Positions 43,550 through 52,068 are shown, numbered from the stretch's first letter. The stretch is 64,000 nt of DNA from Synechococcus sp. PROS-7-1 (GCF_014279795.1 NZ_CP047945.1:2066572-2130571), one strand, 5' to 3'. Notes: generated from the sequence alone by a model not told the origin. Made by a program: numbers and translations.

Positions 43550-44140
43550 ATGACTCTGGAGATTCCCGACGCTCTGAGTTTCTTCCAGCTCAGTTGCGGG
43601 CAATGGCGATCCCAGCGCAGCGTCCACCATCTTCTGCACCGGCGCGCGGAATCCGGAGGGTCACTCATTGTTGTTGAAGACCTAGCGGCGAGCGATGACC
43701 GCCTGGTGGCCATGGCCCGGCAGCATGGACAGGATCCAGCAAGGATCATCGGCGGAAGCCATGTGCGCTGGAGCGCCAACATGGCCTGGGACCGCGATGG
43801 CGATGCTCACGACGGTGAAACCTGCTTCGCCCTGATGGCTGACGCTGAGGCTGACCGCAGTGGCACCTTGCTCAGAGATCAGGGTTATGCCGAGAAAGCT
43901 CCTGCGACATCGACCTTCGAAATGGATGACCGCGACGGCCTGATTCTGCGCACCAGCTACGAAATGATGACGGTGTGGGAGCGCTTTAGCTTCTGCGGAC
44001 CCGATGTGAGAGTGCGCTCGAGCACCGTTGAAGGCTTGTCGAACAATGCCTCCTTCTGCATCGAGACACGCCTCTCGGGAGCAGGAGCCACAGGCGTTGC
44101 CGCCAGCTCTGGAACCGTGAGCTCACCGTTCGGCTGGTGA
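43550..44140 (+). CDS. CpcS/CpeS-family phycobilin lyase
   Basis: 196 aa. N-terminus SFFQLSCGQWRSQRSVHHLLHRRAESGGSLIVVEDL is the CpcS/CpeS hallmark, followed by lipocalin-like strands (SHVRWSANMAWDRDGDAHDGETCFALM, LLRDQGYAEKAPATSTFEMDDRDGLILRT, YEMMTVWERFSFCGPDVRVRSSTV) and a terminal PFGW. Such lyases attach phycocyanobilin or phycoerythrobilin to cysteine 82 of phycobiliprotein subunits. Which bilin and subunit cannot be told from sequence. cpcG follows 90 bp downstream. Confidence 0.9.
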   Translation: MTLEIPDALSFFQLSCGQWRSQRSVHHLLHRRAESGGSLIVVEDLAASDDRLVAMARQHGQDPARIIGGSHVRWSANMAWDRDGDAHDGETCFALMADAEADRSGTLLRDQGYAEKAPATSTFEMDDRDGLILRTSYEMMTVWERFSFCGPDVRVRSSTVEGLSNNASFCIETRLSGAGATGVAASSGTVSSPFGW

Positions 44141-44232
44141 GATTCACTGTTACGGACTGTGAGGCGCAGGAGGGCTGTCGAGGAGTGCGTTGACTCACAC
44201 TTCTACGATCACGCCAGTGGATTCCAAAACGC

Positions 44233-44991
44233 GTGGCACTCCCCCTTCTGCAGTACGCCCCGACCACGCAGAACAACCGAGTCGCTGCCATCAGGGTTGC
44301 TTCTGACGAGAACCAGCGTTCGCGCCAGATGGATATCTCCATGGATGCGGAGAACCTCAAGACGGTGATCGAGTCGGCCTATCGCCAGATCTTTTTTCAC
44401 GCGTTTAAGAGCGATCGCGAAACCTTTCTTGAGTCCCAGCTGCGTAACGGCCAGATCACGGTCAGGGATTTCATCCGGGGACTCTGTCTTTCCGACACCT
44501 TCAAACGCAGCTTTTACAACCTCAACTCCAATTACAAGGTGGTCCGCCACCTGGTTGAGAAGGTGCTTGGCCGCAAGACCCATGGAAAGTCCGAAGAGAT
44601 TGCCTGGTCGATCGTGATCGCGACCAAGGGCGTCGAAGGCATGGTGGATGCCCTTCTCGACAGCGAGGAATACCTCAACGCCTTTGGATATGACACGGTC
44701 CCTTATCAGCGCAACCGGGTCCTTCCAGGGCGCGAACTCGGTGAGACCCCCTTCAACATCACCACGCCCCGTTACGACGAGTACTACCGAAGCATCCTGG
44801 GCTTCCCTCAGGTCGTTTACACCGGCACAGCCAAGGCTCTGCCGCCGAGAGCCAAGCGCATCCGCGGTGGCTTCCCGGAGGATTACCTTCCCTGGGTGCG
44901 TGGCCTGTCCAGGGCAACTGGGGCGTCACCCAGTGGATCAGCCGACATCGACTATCTCTCCAAGGTTCCTTACCGCAGCGTCGGACGCTGA
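44233..44991 (+). CDS. cpcG: phycobilisome rod-core linker CpcG
   Basis: 252 aa from GTG 44233 with the CpcG start VALPLLQYAPTTQNNRV. The linker domain (about 20-180) includes ESAYRQIFFHAFKSDRETFLESQLRNGQITVRDFIRGLCLSDTFKRSFYNLNSNYKVVRHLVEKVLGRKTHG. The C-terminal 70 residues are basic and lack the membrane helix of CpcL forms. It attaches phycocyanin rods to the allophycocyanin core. A strong terminator follows. Confidence 0.95.
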   Translation: MALPLLQYAPTTQNNRVAAIRVASDENQRSRQMDISMDAENLKTVIESAYRQIFFHAFKSDRETFLESQLRNGQITVRDFIRGLCLSDTFKRSFYNLNSNYKVVRHLVEKVLGRKTHGKSEEIAWSIVIATKGVEGMVDALLDSEEYLNAFGYDTVPYQRNRVLPGRELGETPFNITTPRYDEYYRSILGFPQVVYTGTAKALPPRAKRIRGGFPEDYLPWVRGLSRATGASPSGSADIDYLSKVPYRSVGR

Positions 44992-45015
44992 AATCCTCCA
45001 GCCATCACGCTGTTC

Positions 45016-45042
45016 AACGGGGCCTGTGCCCCGTTTTTTTTT
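45016..45042 (+). terminator. Rho-independent terminator after cpcG
   Basis: AACGGGGC (45016-45023), loop CTGT, GCCCCGTT (45028-45035), then a run of T. The 8-bp perfect stem and T tract mark the end of the cpcG transcript, 25 bp after its stop codon. Confidence 0.92.
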
Positions 45043-45150
45043 AGGCCTAGACCAGCTGCAGTCAGAGGATCCTGACCCCAGGGACTCCGTTTGTTTGAAA
45101 AAAGGAATTTGCCTGCAGACTGATCCCAAAGAAACTCGGGAGACCGCTCA

Positions 45151-46221
45151 GTGACGCAAGCCATTACGAATCTTGCCCGTCTGACACTACGTCAGCTGCG
45201 TCAGATGGCGAGTGATCTGGGTGTGACTCTCTACAGCCGCAAGAGCAAAGAAGATCTGGTTTCAGCCATCGCCGAGAGGCAAGAGCGCCGTGGCGGCGAC
45301 CTCAAGGCGATTGAAGCTGAACTCAATGCGCCGGCCCGTCCTCAGTCGAATACACGGGTTGTCTTCCTGCCACGCGATCCCCAATGGGCTTACGTGTTTT
45401 GGGAAATCTCCGATGCAGACCGCCGGCAGGCCCAAAGCGAAGGTGCCTCTCACCTCAGCTTGCGCCTCGCTGATGTCACCGGGCTGCAGGATGGTTCCTC
45501 CCATCCTCATACCCTTCAGGAAGTTCCGGTCGATAGCCACAGCACCGAGTGGTATCTGCCTGTTCCACTTTGCGACCGCGATTACCGAGTAGAGCTTGGA
45601 TTCCGTGCCGGCAGCAACTGGATTTCCTTGGCCTTCTCATCGGTTGCCAGGGTGCCAGCTCTCCATCCCAGCGATCAGATCCTCGATCAGTTCGTACCTT
45701 TCAGCCTCGACGCCAGTGTGCCGGCTCCTCAGCCGATCACCACTCCGATCGAAACCAGTGACAGTGGCCTGCATGAGCGTCTCTACCAAAGTGCCACCAC
45801 CCACTTCCGCAGTCGCCGGGTGGGTTCCGAAGTCCTGCATGAGCTCGACTCCCAATCGAGTGATCAGCGTGGGCTCAGCGATTCCGGCGCAGGACTCTGG
45901 GCCAGCGGACGCAATGAGTCAGGCCTCGGCGGTGTCGCACCCCGTCAGCGCAGCTTCTGGTTGGTCGCTGATGCTGAACTGATTGTGTACGGCGCAACTG
46001 ACCCCTCCGCCCGCCTCACCATCGGGGGCGAAGAGGTACCTCTTTCCAGCGACGGCACCTTCCGCATTCAGGTGCCGTTCCGCGACGGCGAGCAGGCCTA
46101 CCCCATCGAAGCGACAGCTGCCGATGGAGAGCAGAAGCGCAACATCACGCTCAACTTCGAACGGGTGACTCCAGAAGACAACAGCAACCCCGCCAGCGAA
46201 GCCAAAGCTGAGTGGTTCTGA
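45151..46221 (+). CDS. DUF4912 protein with N-terminal SAP/Rho-N-like domain
   Basis: 356 aa from GTG 45151. An N-terminal helical segment ARLTLRQLRQMASDLGVTLYSRKSKEDLVSAIAERQ resembles Rho-N/SAP nucleic-acid binding helices. The DUF4912 domain covers about 65-175: RVVFLPRDPQWAYVFWEISDADR and YRVELGFRAGSNWISLAFSSVARVP. A Ser/Gln-rich linker and a second beta domain (FWLVADAELIVYGATDPSARLTIGGEEVPLSSDGTFRIQVPFRDG) finish it. The role is unknown. The same architecture occurs in other cyanobacteria. Confidence 0.82.
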   Translation: MTQAITNLARLTLRQLRQMASDLGVTLYSRKSKEDLVSAIAERQERRGGDLKAIEAELNAPARPQSNTRVVFLPRDPQWAYVFWEISDADRRQAQSEGASHLSLRLADVTGLQDGSSHPHTLQEVPVDSHSTEWYLPVPLCDRDYRVELGFRAGSNWISLAFSSVARVPALHPSDQILDQFVPFSLDASVPAPQPITTPIETSDSGLHERLYQSATTHFRSRRVGSEVLHELDSQSSDQRGLSDSGAGLWASGRNESGLGGVAPRQRSFWLVADAELIVYGATDPSARLTIGGEEVPLSSDGTFRIQVPFRDGEQAYPIEATAADGEQKRNITLNFERVTPEDNSNPASEAKAEWF

Positions 46222-46231
46222 TTGGGTGGGG

Positions 46232-46414
46232 ATGACCAATCGCCCGCTGCGCTGGTTCGTAGCCATCACCCCTCTAGCAGGGGCCATGATTTTCCCGGTG
46301 GCCGTTCCACTCACGATGGCCAAGGTTGGGATTGGAGCTGGTGTCGGCCTCGCCTTAGTGCTGAGCAGTCTTTGGTTCGTCACCATGCTGCGTACCTCTG
46401 AAATGCCCCACTGA
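46232..46414 (+). CDS. small two-helix membrane protein
   Basis: 60 aa from ATG 46232 with GGTGGGG upstream (GTG 46226 is also in frame). Two hydrophobic helices WFVAITPLAGAMIFPVAVPLTMA and IGAGVGLALVLSSLWFVTML. No family recognised. Ten bases after the DUF4912 gene, same strand, likely the same transcript. Confidence 0.6.
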   Translation: MTNRPLRWFVAITPLAGAMIFPVAVPLTMAKVGIGAGVGLALVLSSLWFVTMLRTSEMPH

Positions 46415-46451
46415 GCCAGCGAGGGGGAACCCTGCTGTCATCCGCTCCAGC

Positions 46452-47849
46452 GTGATGAACCACGGCCCAATCGCGTTACTGGCCTTCACACTGCTTGGCT
46501 GCAGCCAGCCCGGAGTTGTGATCGGCAGGGTTCCAAGCGAGCTGCCGCTGCCAGCTGCAATCGAGGTTCGCTTCAACCATCGCGACAACAGCCGCTACCG
46601 CTCACCTTTGCAGGACCAGTGGCGCAATGGCGATGATTTTGAACGGCACCTGATCGAACAGATCGATGGCGCCAGCAAGGAATTGCTGGTGGCTATTCAG
46701 GAGCTCACGCTTCCGCAAATAGCCTCCGCACTGGTGAGAGCCCACCAGCGCGGCGTGATCGTGAGAGTGGTGCTTGAAAACAGCTACAGCGCACCCTGGG
46801 CAGACCTGCATGAATCAGATCTGCCAGCCCACGCTCGTCAGAGACTGCGACGTTTGGAAGCCCTTGCCGACCTTGACGGCGATGGCGTGGTGACAGCACC
46901 GGAGCGTCGCGCTGGTGATGCCGTGGGGCTGCTTCTTCAGGGAGGAGTGCCCGTCATCGACGACACCGAGGACGGCAGCCGCGGCAGTGGACTGATGCAC
47001 CACAAGTTCATGGTGATCGACAAGCGCCAGGTGATCACCGGCAGTGCCAACTTCACAAGCTCTGGCGTCCACGGTGATGGTGGAGCACCGCGTACCCGCG
47101 GGAATGTGAATCATCTGCTGAGCATCACAAGCACCGAGCTGGCTGCTGTGTTCAAAGAGGAATTTCAGATCCTGTGGGGGGATGGTCCGGGAGGCCTGCA
47201 GAACAGTCGCTTTGGCAGAGGAAAACCGAGCCGGCCTGTCAAAAGCGTGATGGTCGATGGAACACGGATGGATGTGCTGTTCGCTCCCCACAACAAGCGC
47301 TCGGAAGACCATGGCCTCCAACTGATCGCACAACACCTGAGCGCAGCAAAGCGCAGCATTGATCTGGCCTTGTTCGTGTTCTCAGCCCAGTCGCTGACGG
47401 ATGTGTTGGCCCAACGTGTTCAATCCGGAGTGGCGATCCGGCTGCTGGCGGACCCGGGCTTCGCCAGTCGCTCTTTTTCGGAGGTGCTCGACTTACTCGG
47501 GGTGGCACTCCCTGATCGTTTCTGCAAGTTGGAAAAGGGCAACCGCCCCTTGGCAAAGCCCCTGAGGGGAGTCGGCAGCCCGCGCCTCGCCCGCGGCGAC
47601 AAGCTGCACCACAAGTTCGCGGTGATCGACCAGCGCAAAGTGATCACAGGATCCTTCAATTGGTCACCGTCGGCTGCCCATCAGAACGACGAAACGTTGC
47701 TGGTGATTCACTCACCCGAACTGGCAGCCCATTTCACCCGAGAGATCGATCGCATGTGGCGCGGTGCAGACCTGGGCATCACCGAACGCATGCGCCGCAA
47801 GCTCGAACGGCAGCAAAGCAAGTGCGGGAGTGGTGAAGAAAGAAGCTAA
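46452..47849 (+). CDS. phospholipase D-family lipoprotein with EF-hand-like loop
   Basis: 465 aa. Signal with lipobox LLGC (Cys17), so it is a lipoprotein. Two PLD catalytic HKD motifs: MHHKFMVIDKRQVITGSANFTSSG near residue 182 and LHHKFAVIDQRKVITGSFNWSPSA near 385. Between the N-terminal PLD strands lies ADLDGDGVVTAPERRAGD near 140, a calcium-binding EF-hand-like loop (D-x-D-x-D-G-x-x-x-x-x-E). The protein resembles extracellular PLD-type nucleases (Nuc/endonuclease) or phospholipases. ATG 46455 or GTG 46452 can start it. Its last 50 bp are repeated at 48827-48876. Confidence 0.82.
   Translation: MMNHGPIALLAFTLLGCSQPGVVIGRVPSELPLPAAIEVRFNHRDNSRYRSPLQDQWRNGDDFERHLIEQIDGASKELLVAIQELTLPQIASALVRAHQRGVIVRVVLENSYSAPWADLHESDLPAHARQRLRRLEALADLDGDGVVTAPERRAGDAVGLLLQGGVPVIDDTEDGSRGSGLMHHKFMVIDKRQVITGSANFTSSGVHGDGGAPRTRGNVNHLLSITSTELAAVFKEEFQILWGDGPGGLQNSRFGRGKPSRPVKSVMVDGTRMDVLFAPHNKRSEDHGLQLIAQHLSAAKRSIDLALFVFSAQSLTDVLAQRVQSGVAIRLLADPGFASRSFSEVLDLLGVALPDRFCKLEKGNRPLAKPLRGVGSPRLARGDKLHHKFAVIDQRKVITGSFNWSPSAAHQNDETLLVIHSPELAAHFTREIDRMWRGADLGITERMRRKLERQQSKCGSGEERS
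47794..47843 (+). repeat. direct repeat, copy 1 (3' end of PLD gene)
   Basis: A 50-bp unit ending AGTGGTGAAGAAAGA, about 44 of 50 bases identical to copy 2 at 48827-48876 when aligned by eye without gaps. The two copies are in direct orientation, 1,033 bp apart. Confidence 0.85.
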
Positions 47850-48087
47850 AAACAGCAGAGGAGATCGCGACCAACATCCCGAACAATCCAATCTTGAGGT
47901 CAGGGAAGCCGCGTGAACAACTAGCGCACAAGAAAGTCGAACAATGTCAACAGAATGGAGCAGATCGCAGCCGACAAAAATGTGCTTCGGGCCAAGCGGC
48001 CATCAAAGGCAAAATTGAATTTTTAATTGACCAAACGCACCTTGCCGAGGACTCGAAGCAGACTAAAGGCTCTCCCCAAGCCTGACG
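47850..48087. other. AT-richer gap, no supported gene
   Basis: 238 bp between the PLD gene and a membrane-protein gene. A 63-codon plus-strand frame (from 47894) has no motif or start signal and is probably noise. AT content rises clearly compared with the PLD gene, marking the left side of the inserted-looking segment. Confidence 0.35.
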
Positions 48088-48567
48088 ATGACCTCATTCA
48101 CCCATGGGACCATCAGCAAAAGAACATTATTCGCCCTACTGGGCACCCTGAGGCTGTTCCTAGCCGTGGCAGCCATCACGGTCATCACCGTCGAAATTAT
48201 TGAGGTCTACATGCAAAAAGAGGTCATGCACCTCGCCCTATTTGCGATGTTTTTCCTGATCTGCAATTTTCAAATCAATCTCAGCAGGCACACATCTGTC
48301 CTCAAAAAAGAAGAGCGAATCAGTCGACTATTCATCCTGGCTCTTTTCAGCCTTGCCGCTGCCTTCTTTGAACTTGTCGATCTTGGATTTGACCAGGTCA
48401 CGCAAAACCTCAAAAGCAATCCCCTACTCACAGCTGGCTACCAAAGCATCTGCATACTAGAGACCGCGGTAGGCATTTTAGCCATCCTCTTAATCACCTA
48501 TTCAATTGATCGAATGCTGGTCACTCTGCGCTCAACAGCGCATGATTACAGAACGGTCAATCTATGA
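48088..48567 (+). CDS. four-helix membrane protein, unknown family
   Basis: 159 aa. Four hydrophobic helices: TLFALLGTLRLFLAVAAITVITVEIIEV, VMHLALFAMFFLICNF, LFILALFSLAAAFFEL, and SICILETAVGILAILLITYSI. The loops are basic. Composition is more AT-rich than flanking genes. I recognise no family. It lies inside the segment bounded by the PLD-tail direct repeats, suggesting insertion. The stop overlaps the ATG of a 37-codon ORF. Confidence 0.6.
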   Translation: MTSFTHGTISKRTLFALLGTLRLFLAVAAITVITVEIIEVYMQKEVMHLALFAMFFLICNFQINLSRHTSVLKKEERISRLFILALFSLAAAFFELVDLGFDQVTQNLKSNPLLTAGYQSICILETAVGILAILLITYSIDRMLVTLRSTAHDYRTVNL

Positions 48568-48677
48568 ATCAACAACCCAACGATCCCCCCCCCCCACCGC
48601 CGACCCAGAAAGCACCTCAAAGCAAACCAGAAAAACAATATCGACCACTTAAGATTAAATTTAGCCCCCAAGAATAA
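48564..48677 (+). CDS. 37-aa proline-rich micro-ORF with a C11 tract
   Basis: ATG 48564 overlaps the previous stop (ATGA), then MNQQPNDPPPPPPTQKAP and a basic tail ending LKIKFSPQE, stop at 48675-48677. The six prolines come from an 11-base run of C (48585-48595). Too short for usual gene finders; the overlap and clean end support translation, but no homology is known to me. Confidence 0.4.
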   Translation: MNQQPNDPPPPPPTQKAPQSKPEKQYRPLKIKFSPQE

Positions 48678-48753
48678 CGGCCTAAACCTTTGTCGAATTA
48701 AACCTTTGATTTAACAACGTCTCGCGGAAAACCCCAGGCCACAGGGACCCTAA

Positions 48754-48882
48754 ACAGCAACACAATTTACCGAAGCAATCAATCGGACATGGCTGGGAGC
48801 AGAAATGGCCACCACCAAGCGCATAGGCCGCAAAATAGAACGGCAGCAGAGCAAGTTGGGGAGTGGTGAAGAAAGAGTCTGA
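48754..48882 (+). pseudogene. remnant of PLD-gene C-terminus
   Basis: The frame after a TAA at 48751 reads TATQFTEAINRTWLGAE, then IGRKIERQQSKLGSGEERV and stop at 48880-48882. The intact PLD gene ends HFTREIDRMWRGADLGI and RRKLERQQSKCGSGEERS. Shared residues and 50 bp of near-identical DNA show a decayed copy of the PLD 3' end. It overlaps the start of the following hydrolase gene. Confidence 0.8.
48827..48876 (+). repeat. direct repeat, copy 2 (start of hydrolase gene)
   Basis: Second copy of the 50-bp unit found at 47794-47843. The GTG start of the alpha/beta hydrolase (48863) lies inside it; the same GTG exists in copy 1 at 47830. Confidence 0.85.
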
Positions 48883-49600
48883 GCGAACGTTCGCCGGCAA
48901 GGTCCGACGGGCCCTTTGGCTTTTAATTCGGCGCAACTTCAGCGCCCGCGGTCTCTATCTCCGCTTTCTGGCAGGACGCATCAGCTTCGTCGACGGCAAC
49001 AACAACGAAACCAGAGCGATCGTCCTGCAGATTCCAGGTCAGACCGACCCCTGTTACAGCCCATTCAACAAAGGAGTCGCCCGCAGGCTTTGCGCTGAGA
49101 AATTCACGGTGATCCGCTGCGATTTCAGCGGTCAGAAGATCAACCAAATGAAACGCGAGCTGACGGACCACCAAGTCGATGCTTTCTGTGAACAGCTGAT
49201 CCAGCGATGCGATCGCTTACGGCGGCGTTATGACCAACCTCTGATTCTGGTGGGGAAGTCACTGGGAGGAGCCATCGTGACCAAAGCGCTCGATAGAACA
49301 GAAGCAGCTGGCTGCGTGGTTCTCGGCTATCCATTTCAGAAGGAGGGCAGCCACTGGGACCGGCTTCGCCACCTCCAACACGTCCGCAAGCCCGTGTTCA
49401 TCATTCAGGGTGAGGACGACCGCTACGGCGGCAAGAACCTGGTCGCAGGGCTGGCACTGTCCGAATCCATCAACATGGTGTGGATCGCTCAAGCCGAACA
49501 TGGCTTCAAACACCACATACCGGCTCTCAAGGACGCATTGGCAGGCGCTTGCCAGACGATCCTCGAAGGATCCAATTTTCTGACATCAGAGGCAGAATGA
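48863..49600 (+). CDS. alpha/beta hydrolase family protein
   Basis: 245 aa from GTG 48863, within the PLD-tail repeat. The hydrolase fold shows in AIVLQIPGQTDPCYSPFNKGVARRLCAEKFTVIRCDFSG, the nucleophile elbow LILVGKSLGGAIVT near residue 130 (G-x-S-x-G-G), PVFIIQGEDDRYGGKN and a C-terminal WIAQAEHGFKHHI with the likely catalytic His. It resembles the Tex30/KANL3-like hydrolases. Substrate unknown. The next start after GTG would remove a basic N-terminus, so this start is kept. Confidence 0.75.
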   Translation: MVKKESERTFAGKVRRALWLLIRRNFSARGLYLRFLAGRISFVDGNNNETRAIVLQIPGQTDPCYSPFNKGVARRLCAEKFTVIRCDFSGQKINQMKRELTDHQVDAFCEQLIQRCDRLRRRYDQPLILVGKSLGGAIVTKALDRTEAAGCVVLGYPFQKEGSHWDRLRHLQHVRKPVFIIQGEDDRYGGKNLVAGLALSESINMVWIAQAEHGFKHHIPALKDALAGACQTILEGSNFLTSEAE

Positions 49601-49622
49601 CAGCCTCGGCCTGCTCTCAACC

Positions 49623-50000
49623 TTGCGCTTCCTGACTCTTCTGCTCAGCCTCGCGGTGTTGAGGGTTCCCGCCGCTCAAGCAAATGTTGACTACGTGCCG
49701 TTTCCCACGAAAGACGAGCTGCGCTCGCTTCAACTGCAGGCCTACGCCTGTTCCCGGGAGAACGATGCTGAACTCTGCGATGCAACCCGGCAGACAGCAG
49801 ACCCCTTGATGGACCACCCCCGACTGCCCGCGGCCTGCAAGGACGCTGTATGGGAGCTCATTCAGGCATCAACCCCTGCGACTCCGAACTCCTTCCAGCG
49901 GCGCGACAGCATCGACAGGCCAGCACGTCGCCTCACAGTGGTCTGCGCCAAACCGGTCAAGCCCAAGAAACAAGCCGCCCCATCGCCTGGAAAGGCCTGA
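49623..50000 (+). CDS. exported hypothetical protein
   Basis: 125 aa from TTG 49623. Signal LRFLTLLLSLAVLRVPAAQA cleaved after AQA near residue 19. The mature part has paired cysteines (AYACSRENDAELCDATR, LPAACKDAVWELIQ, LTVVCAKP) and an unstructured basic C-terminus. A conserved type of small marine picocyanobacterial secreted protein, function unknown. Convergent with the following minus-strand gene. Confidence 0.6.
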   Translation: MRFLTLLLSLAVLRVPAAQANVDYVPFPTKDELRSLQLQAYACSRENDAELCDATRQTADPLMDHPRLPAACKDAVWELIQASTPATPNSFQRRDSIDRPARRLTVVCAKPVKPKKQAAPSPGKA

Positions 50001-50006
50001 AGTCTC

Positions 50007-50246
50007 TTAAGACCAGTCGAAACTGAAACGCTGGCCAGGAAGAAGCCGAGAAACTTCTGAACGCGCTTCGTCCAGCAACTGCGCACTAATCAGAGGGTGG
50101 CTTTTCAGATCTCGGATCAATTCGTTCATGTCCTCACTGGTCAGACCATGGCTGGACACCATGGATTCCAGGCGCTTGCGGAATTGATCAAGCACTGCCT
50201 TTTGCTCCTCCGACAGAGGTTCGGCATTCGGGTGATCGATTTGCAT
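50007..50246 (-). CDS. small conserved hypothetical protein
   Basis: 79 aa from ATG 50246. The reading frame stays open upstream to 51158 only because it lies antisense to pgm; the acidic-helical sequence MQIDHPNAEPLSEEQKAVLDQFRKRLESM begins at this methionine. It ends ARSEVSRLLPGQRFSFDWS. No motif; appears soluble and helical. Divergent from pgm with 111 bp between. Confidence 0.65.
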   Translation of the reverse strand: MQIDHPNAEPLSEEQKAVLDQFRKRLESMVSSHGLTSEDMNELIRDLKSHPLISAQLLDEARSEVSRLLPGQRFSFDWS

Positions 50247-50357
50247 ACGACGCCACTGTCCCTGATGAATCAAAGGTAGCTGCAACAACTGGTTGTGCCG
50301 AACACCCCTTACGGCTTCAGACGTGTTTAGGTTCCCGGTGAACCGCTGCCTGATGGG

Positions 50358-52016
50358 ATGACCGCATCCGCCTCGGCCGAACCGACGCACACCCTTGTTC
50401 GTCTGGACGCTCCCTTCACTGATCAGAAACCCGGCACGTCCGGACTGCGCAAAAGCAGCCGCCAGTTCGAGCAACCGCATTATCTGGAAAGCTTCGTTGA
50501 GGCCGTGTTCCGCACCCTGCCAGGGGTTCAGGGCGGCACCTTGGTCCTTGGGGGCGACGGTCGCTACGGCAATACCCGGGCGATCGACGTGATTCTGCGC
50601 ATGGGCGCAGCTCACGGTCTCAGCAAGGTGATCGTCACCACCGCTGGCATCCTCTCCACTCCAGCGGCATCCAACCTGATCCGAAAGCGTCAGGCCATCG
50701 GCGGCATCATCCTCTCGGCCAGTCACAACCCGGGTGGTGCCGATGGGGATTTCGGAGTGAAGGTGAACGGTGCCAACGGAGGCCCGACCCCTGCCTCCTT
50801 CACGGATGCCGTCTTCGAGTGCACCAAGACTCTCGAGCAATACGCCATCGTTGAGACCCAAACCCCCAGCCTTGAGGCCCCCGGGAAGCATTCCATCGGC
50901 GCCATGGACGTGGAGGTGATCGATGGCGTTGATGATTTCGTGGAGCTGATGCAGCAGCTTTTCGATTTCGATCGGATCAGCGACCTCATCCGCGGCGATT
51001 TTCCCCTGGCCTTCGATGCCATGCATGCCGTGACCGGCCCCTATGCCCGTCGCCTGCTGGAAGGACTGCTCGGTGCACCGGCTGGAAGCGTGCGCCATGG
51101 CACACCCCTCGAGGACTTCGGCGGTGGACACCCCGACCCCAACCTCACCTACGCCCATGAACTGGCGGATCTCTTACTGAATGGCGATGGCTTCCGTTTC
51201 GGTGCGGCCTGCGACGGCGACGGTGATCGCAACATGATCCTGGGCCAGCGCTGCTTTGTGAATCCAAGCGACAGCCTGGCTGTGCTCACCGCCAACGCCA
51301 CGGTGGCACCGGCCTATGCCGGCGGACTCGCCGGTGTGGCGCGCTCCATGCCCACAAGTGCTGCGGTGGACGTGGTGGCGAAGGATCTCAACATCGACTG
51401 CTACGAAACTCCCACGGGCTGGAAGTTCTTCGGCAATCTTCTCGATGCCGGCAAGATCACGCTCTGCGGTGAAGAAAGCTTCGGCACCGGCAGCAACCAT
51501 GTGCGCGAGAAAGATGGCCTCTGGGCCGTGCTGTTCTGGCTGCAGATCCTGGCCGAACGCCGCTGCAGCGTGGCCGAGATCATGAACAACCACTGGAGTC
51601 GTTTTGGGCGGCACTATTACTCCCGCCATGATTACGAAGCCGTTCCCAGCGACGCGGCCCATGGTCTTTACGACCGATTGGAAACCATGCTGCCCTCGCT
51701 CGCGGGACAGTCCTTTGCAGGTCGCAGCATCAGCAGCGCTGACAATTTCAGCTATTGCGATCCGATCGACAAGTCCGTGACGAAAGGGCAAGGACTGCGC
51801 ATCCTTCTCGAAGACGGCAGCCGGGTGGTGGTGCGTCTCTCGGGTACCGGCACCAAGGGGGCCACGATCCGTGTGTATCTAGAGAGCTATGTCGCGAGTG
51901 GCGGCAACCTCAACCAGGATCCTCAGATCGCCCTTGCGGACATGATCAGCGGCATCAATGCTCTGGCTGAGATCAAGACGCGCACCGGCATGGACAAGCC
52001 CACGGTGATCACCTGA
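50358..52016 (+). CDS. pgm: phosphoglucomutase (alpha-D-glucose-type)
   Basis: 552 aa. N-terminus FTDQKPGTSGLRKSSRQF; the phosphoserine loop GGIILSASHNPGGADGDFGVKVN near residues 115-137 (Ser in ASHNP); the metal loop GAACDGDGDRNM near 282-292; the sugar loop TLCGEESFGTGSNHVREKDG near 370-389; and the phosphate-binding RLSGTGTKG near 490. It interconverts glucose-1-phosphate and glucose-6-phosphate for glycogen and cell-wall sugars. Followed by a clear terminator. Confidence 0.97.
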   Translation: MTASASAEPTHTLVRLDAPFTDQKPGTSGLRKSSRQFEQPHYLESFVEAVFRTLPGVQGGTLVLGGDGRYGNTRAIDVILRMGAAHGLSKVIVTTAGILSTPAASNLIRKRQAIGGIILSASHNPGGADGDFGVKVNGANGGPTPASFTDAVFECTKTLEQYAIVETQTPSLEAPGKHSIGAMDVEVIDGVDDFVELMQQLFDFDRISDLIRGDFPLAFDAMHAVTGPYARRLLEGLLGAPAGSVRHGTPLEDFGGGHPDPNLTYAHELADLLLNGDGFRFGAACDGDGDRNMILGQRCFVNPSDSLAVLTANATVAPAYAGGLAGVARSMPTSAAVDVVAKDLNIDCYETPTGWKFFGNLLDAGKITLCGEESFGTGSNHVREKDGLWAVLFWLQILAERRCSVAEIMNNHWSRFGRHYYSRHDYEAVPSDAAHGLYDRLETMLPSLAGQSFAGRSISSADNFSYCDPIDKSVTKGQGLRILLEDGSRVVVRLSGTGTKGATIRVYLESYVASGGNLNQDPQIALADMISGINALAEIKTRTGMDKPTVIT

Positions 52017-52042
52017 TCGAGGCATCTGCGCGCAACCAACCC

Positions 52043-52068
52043 AGCCTCCCGCCAGGGGGGCTTTTTTT
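52043..52068 (+). terminator. terminator after pgm
   Basis: AGCCTCCC (52043-52050), loop GCCA, GGGGGGCT (52055-52062), then TTTTTT. The minus-strand stop of the next gene (52067-52069) overlaps the T tract. Confidence 0.88.

Noticed and set aside
47894-48085. 63-codon frame after the PLD gene
   Set aside because: No motif, weak start context, composition of a non-coding gap.
50247-51158. Long minus-strand extension of the small gene at 50007-50246
   Set aside because: Antisense to pgm; the true small protein starts at ATG 50246.
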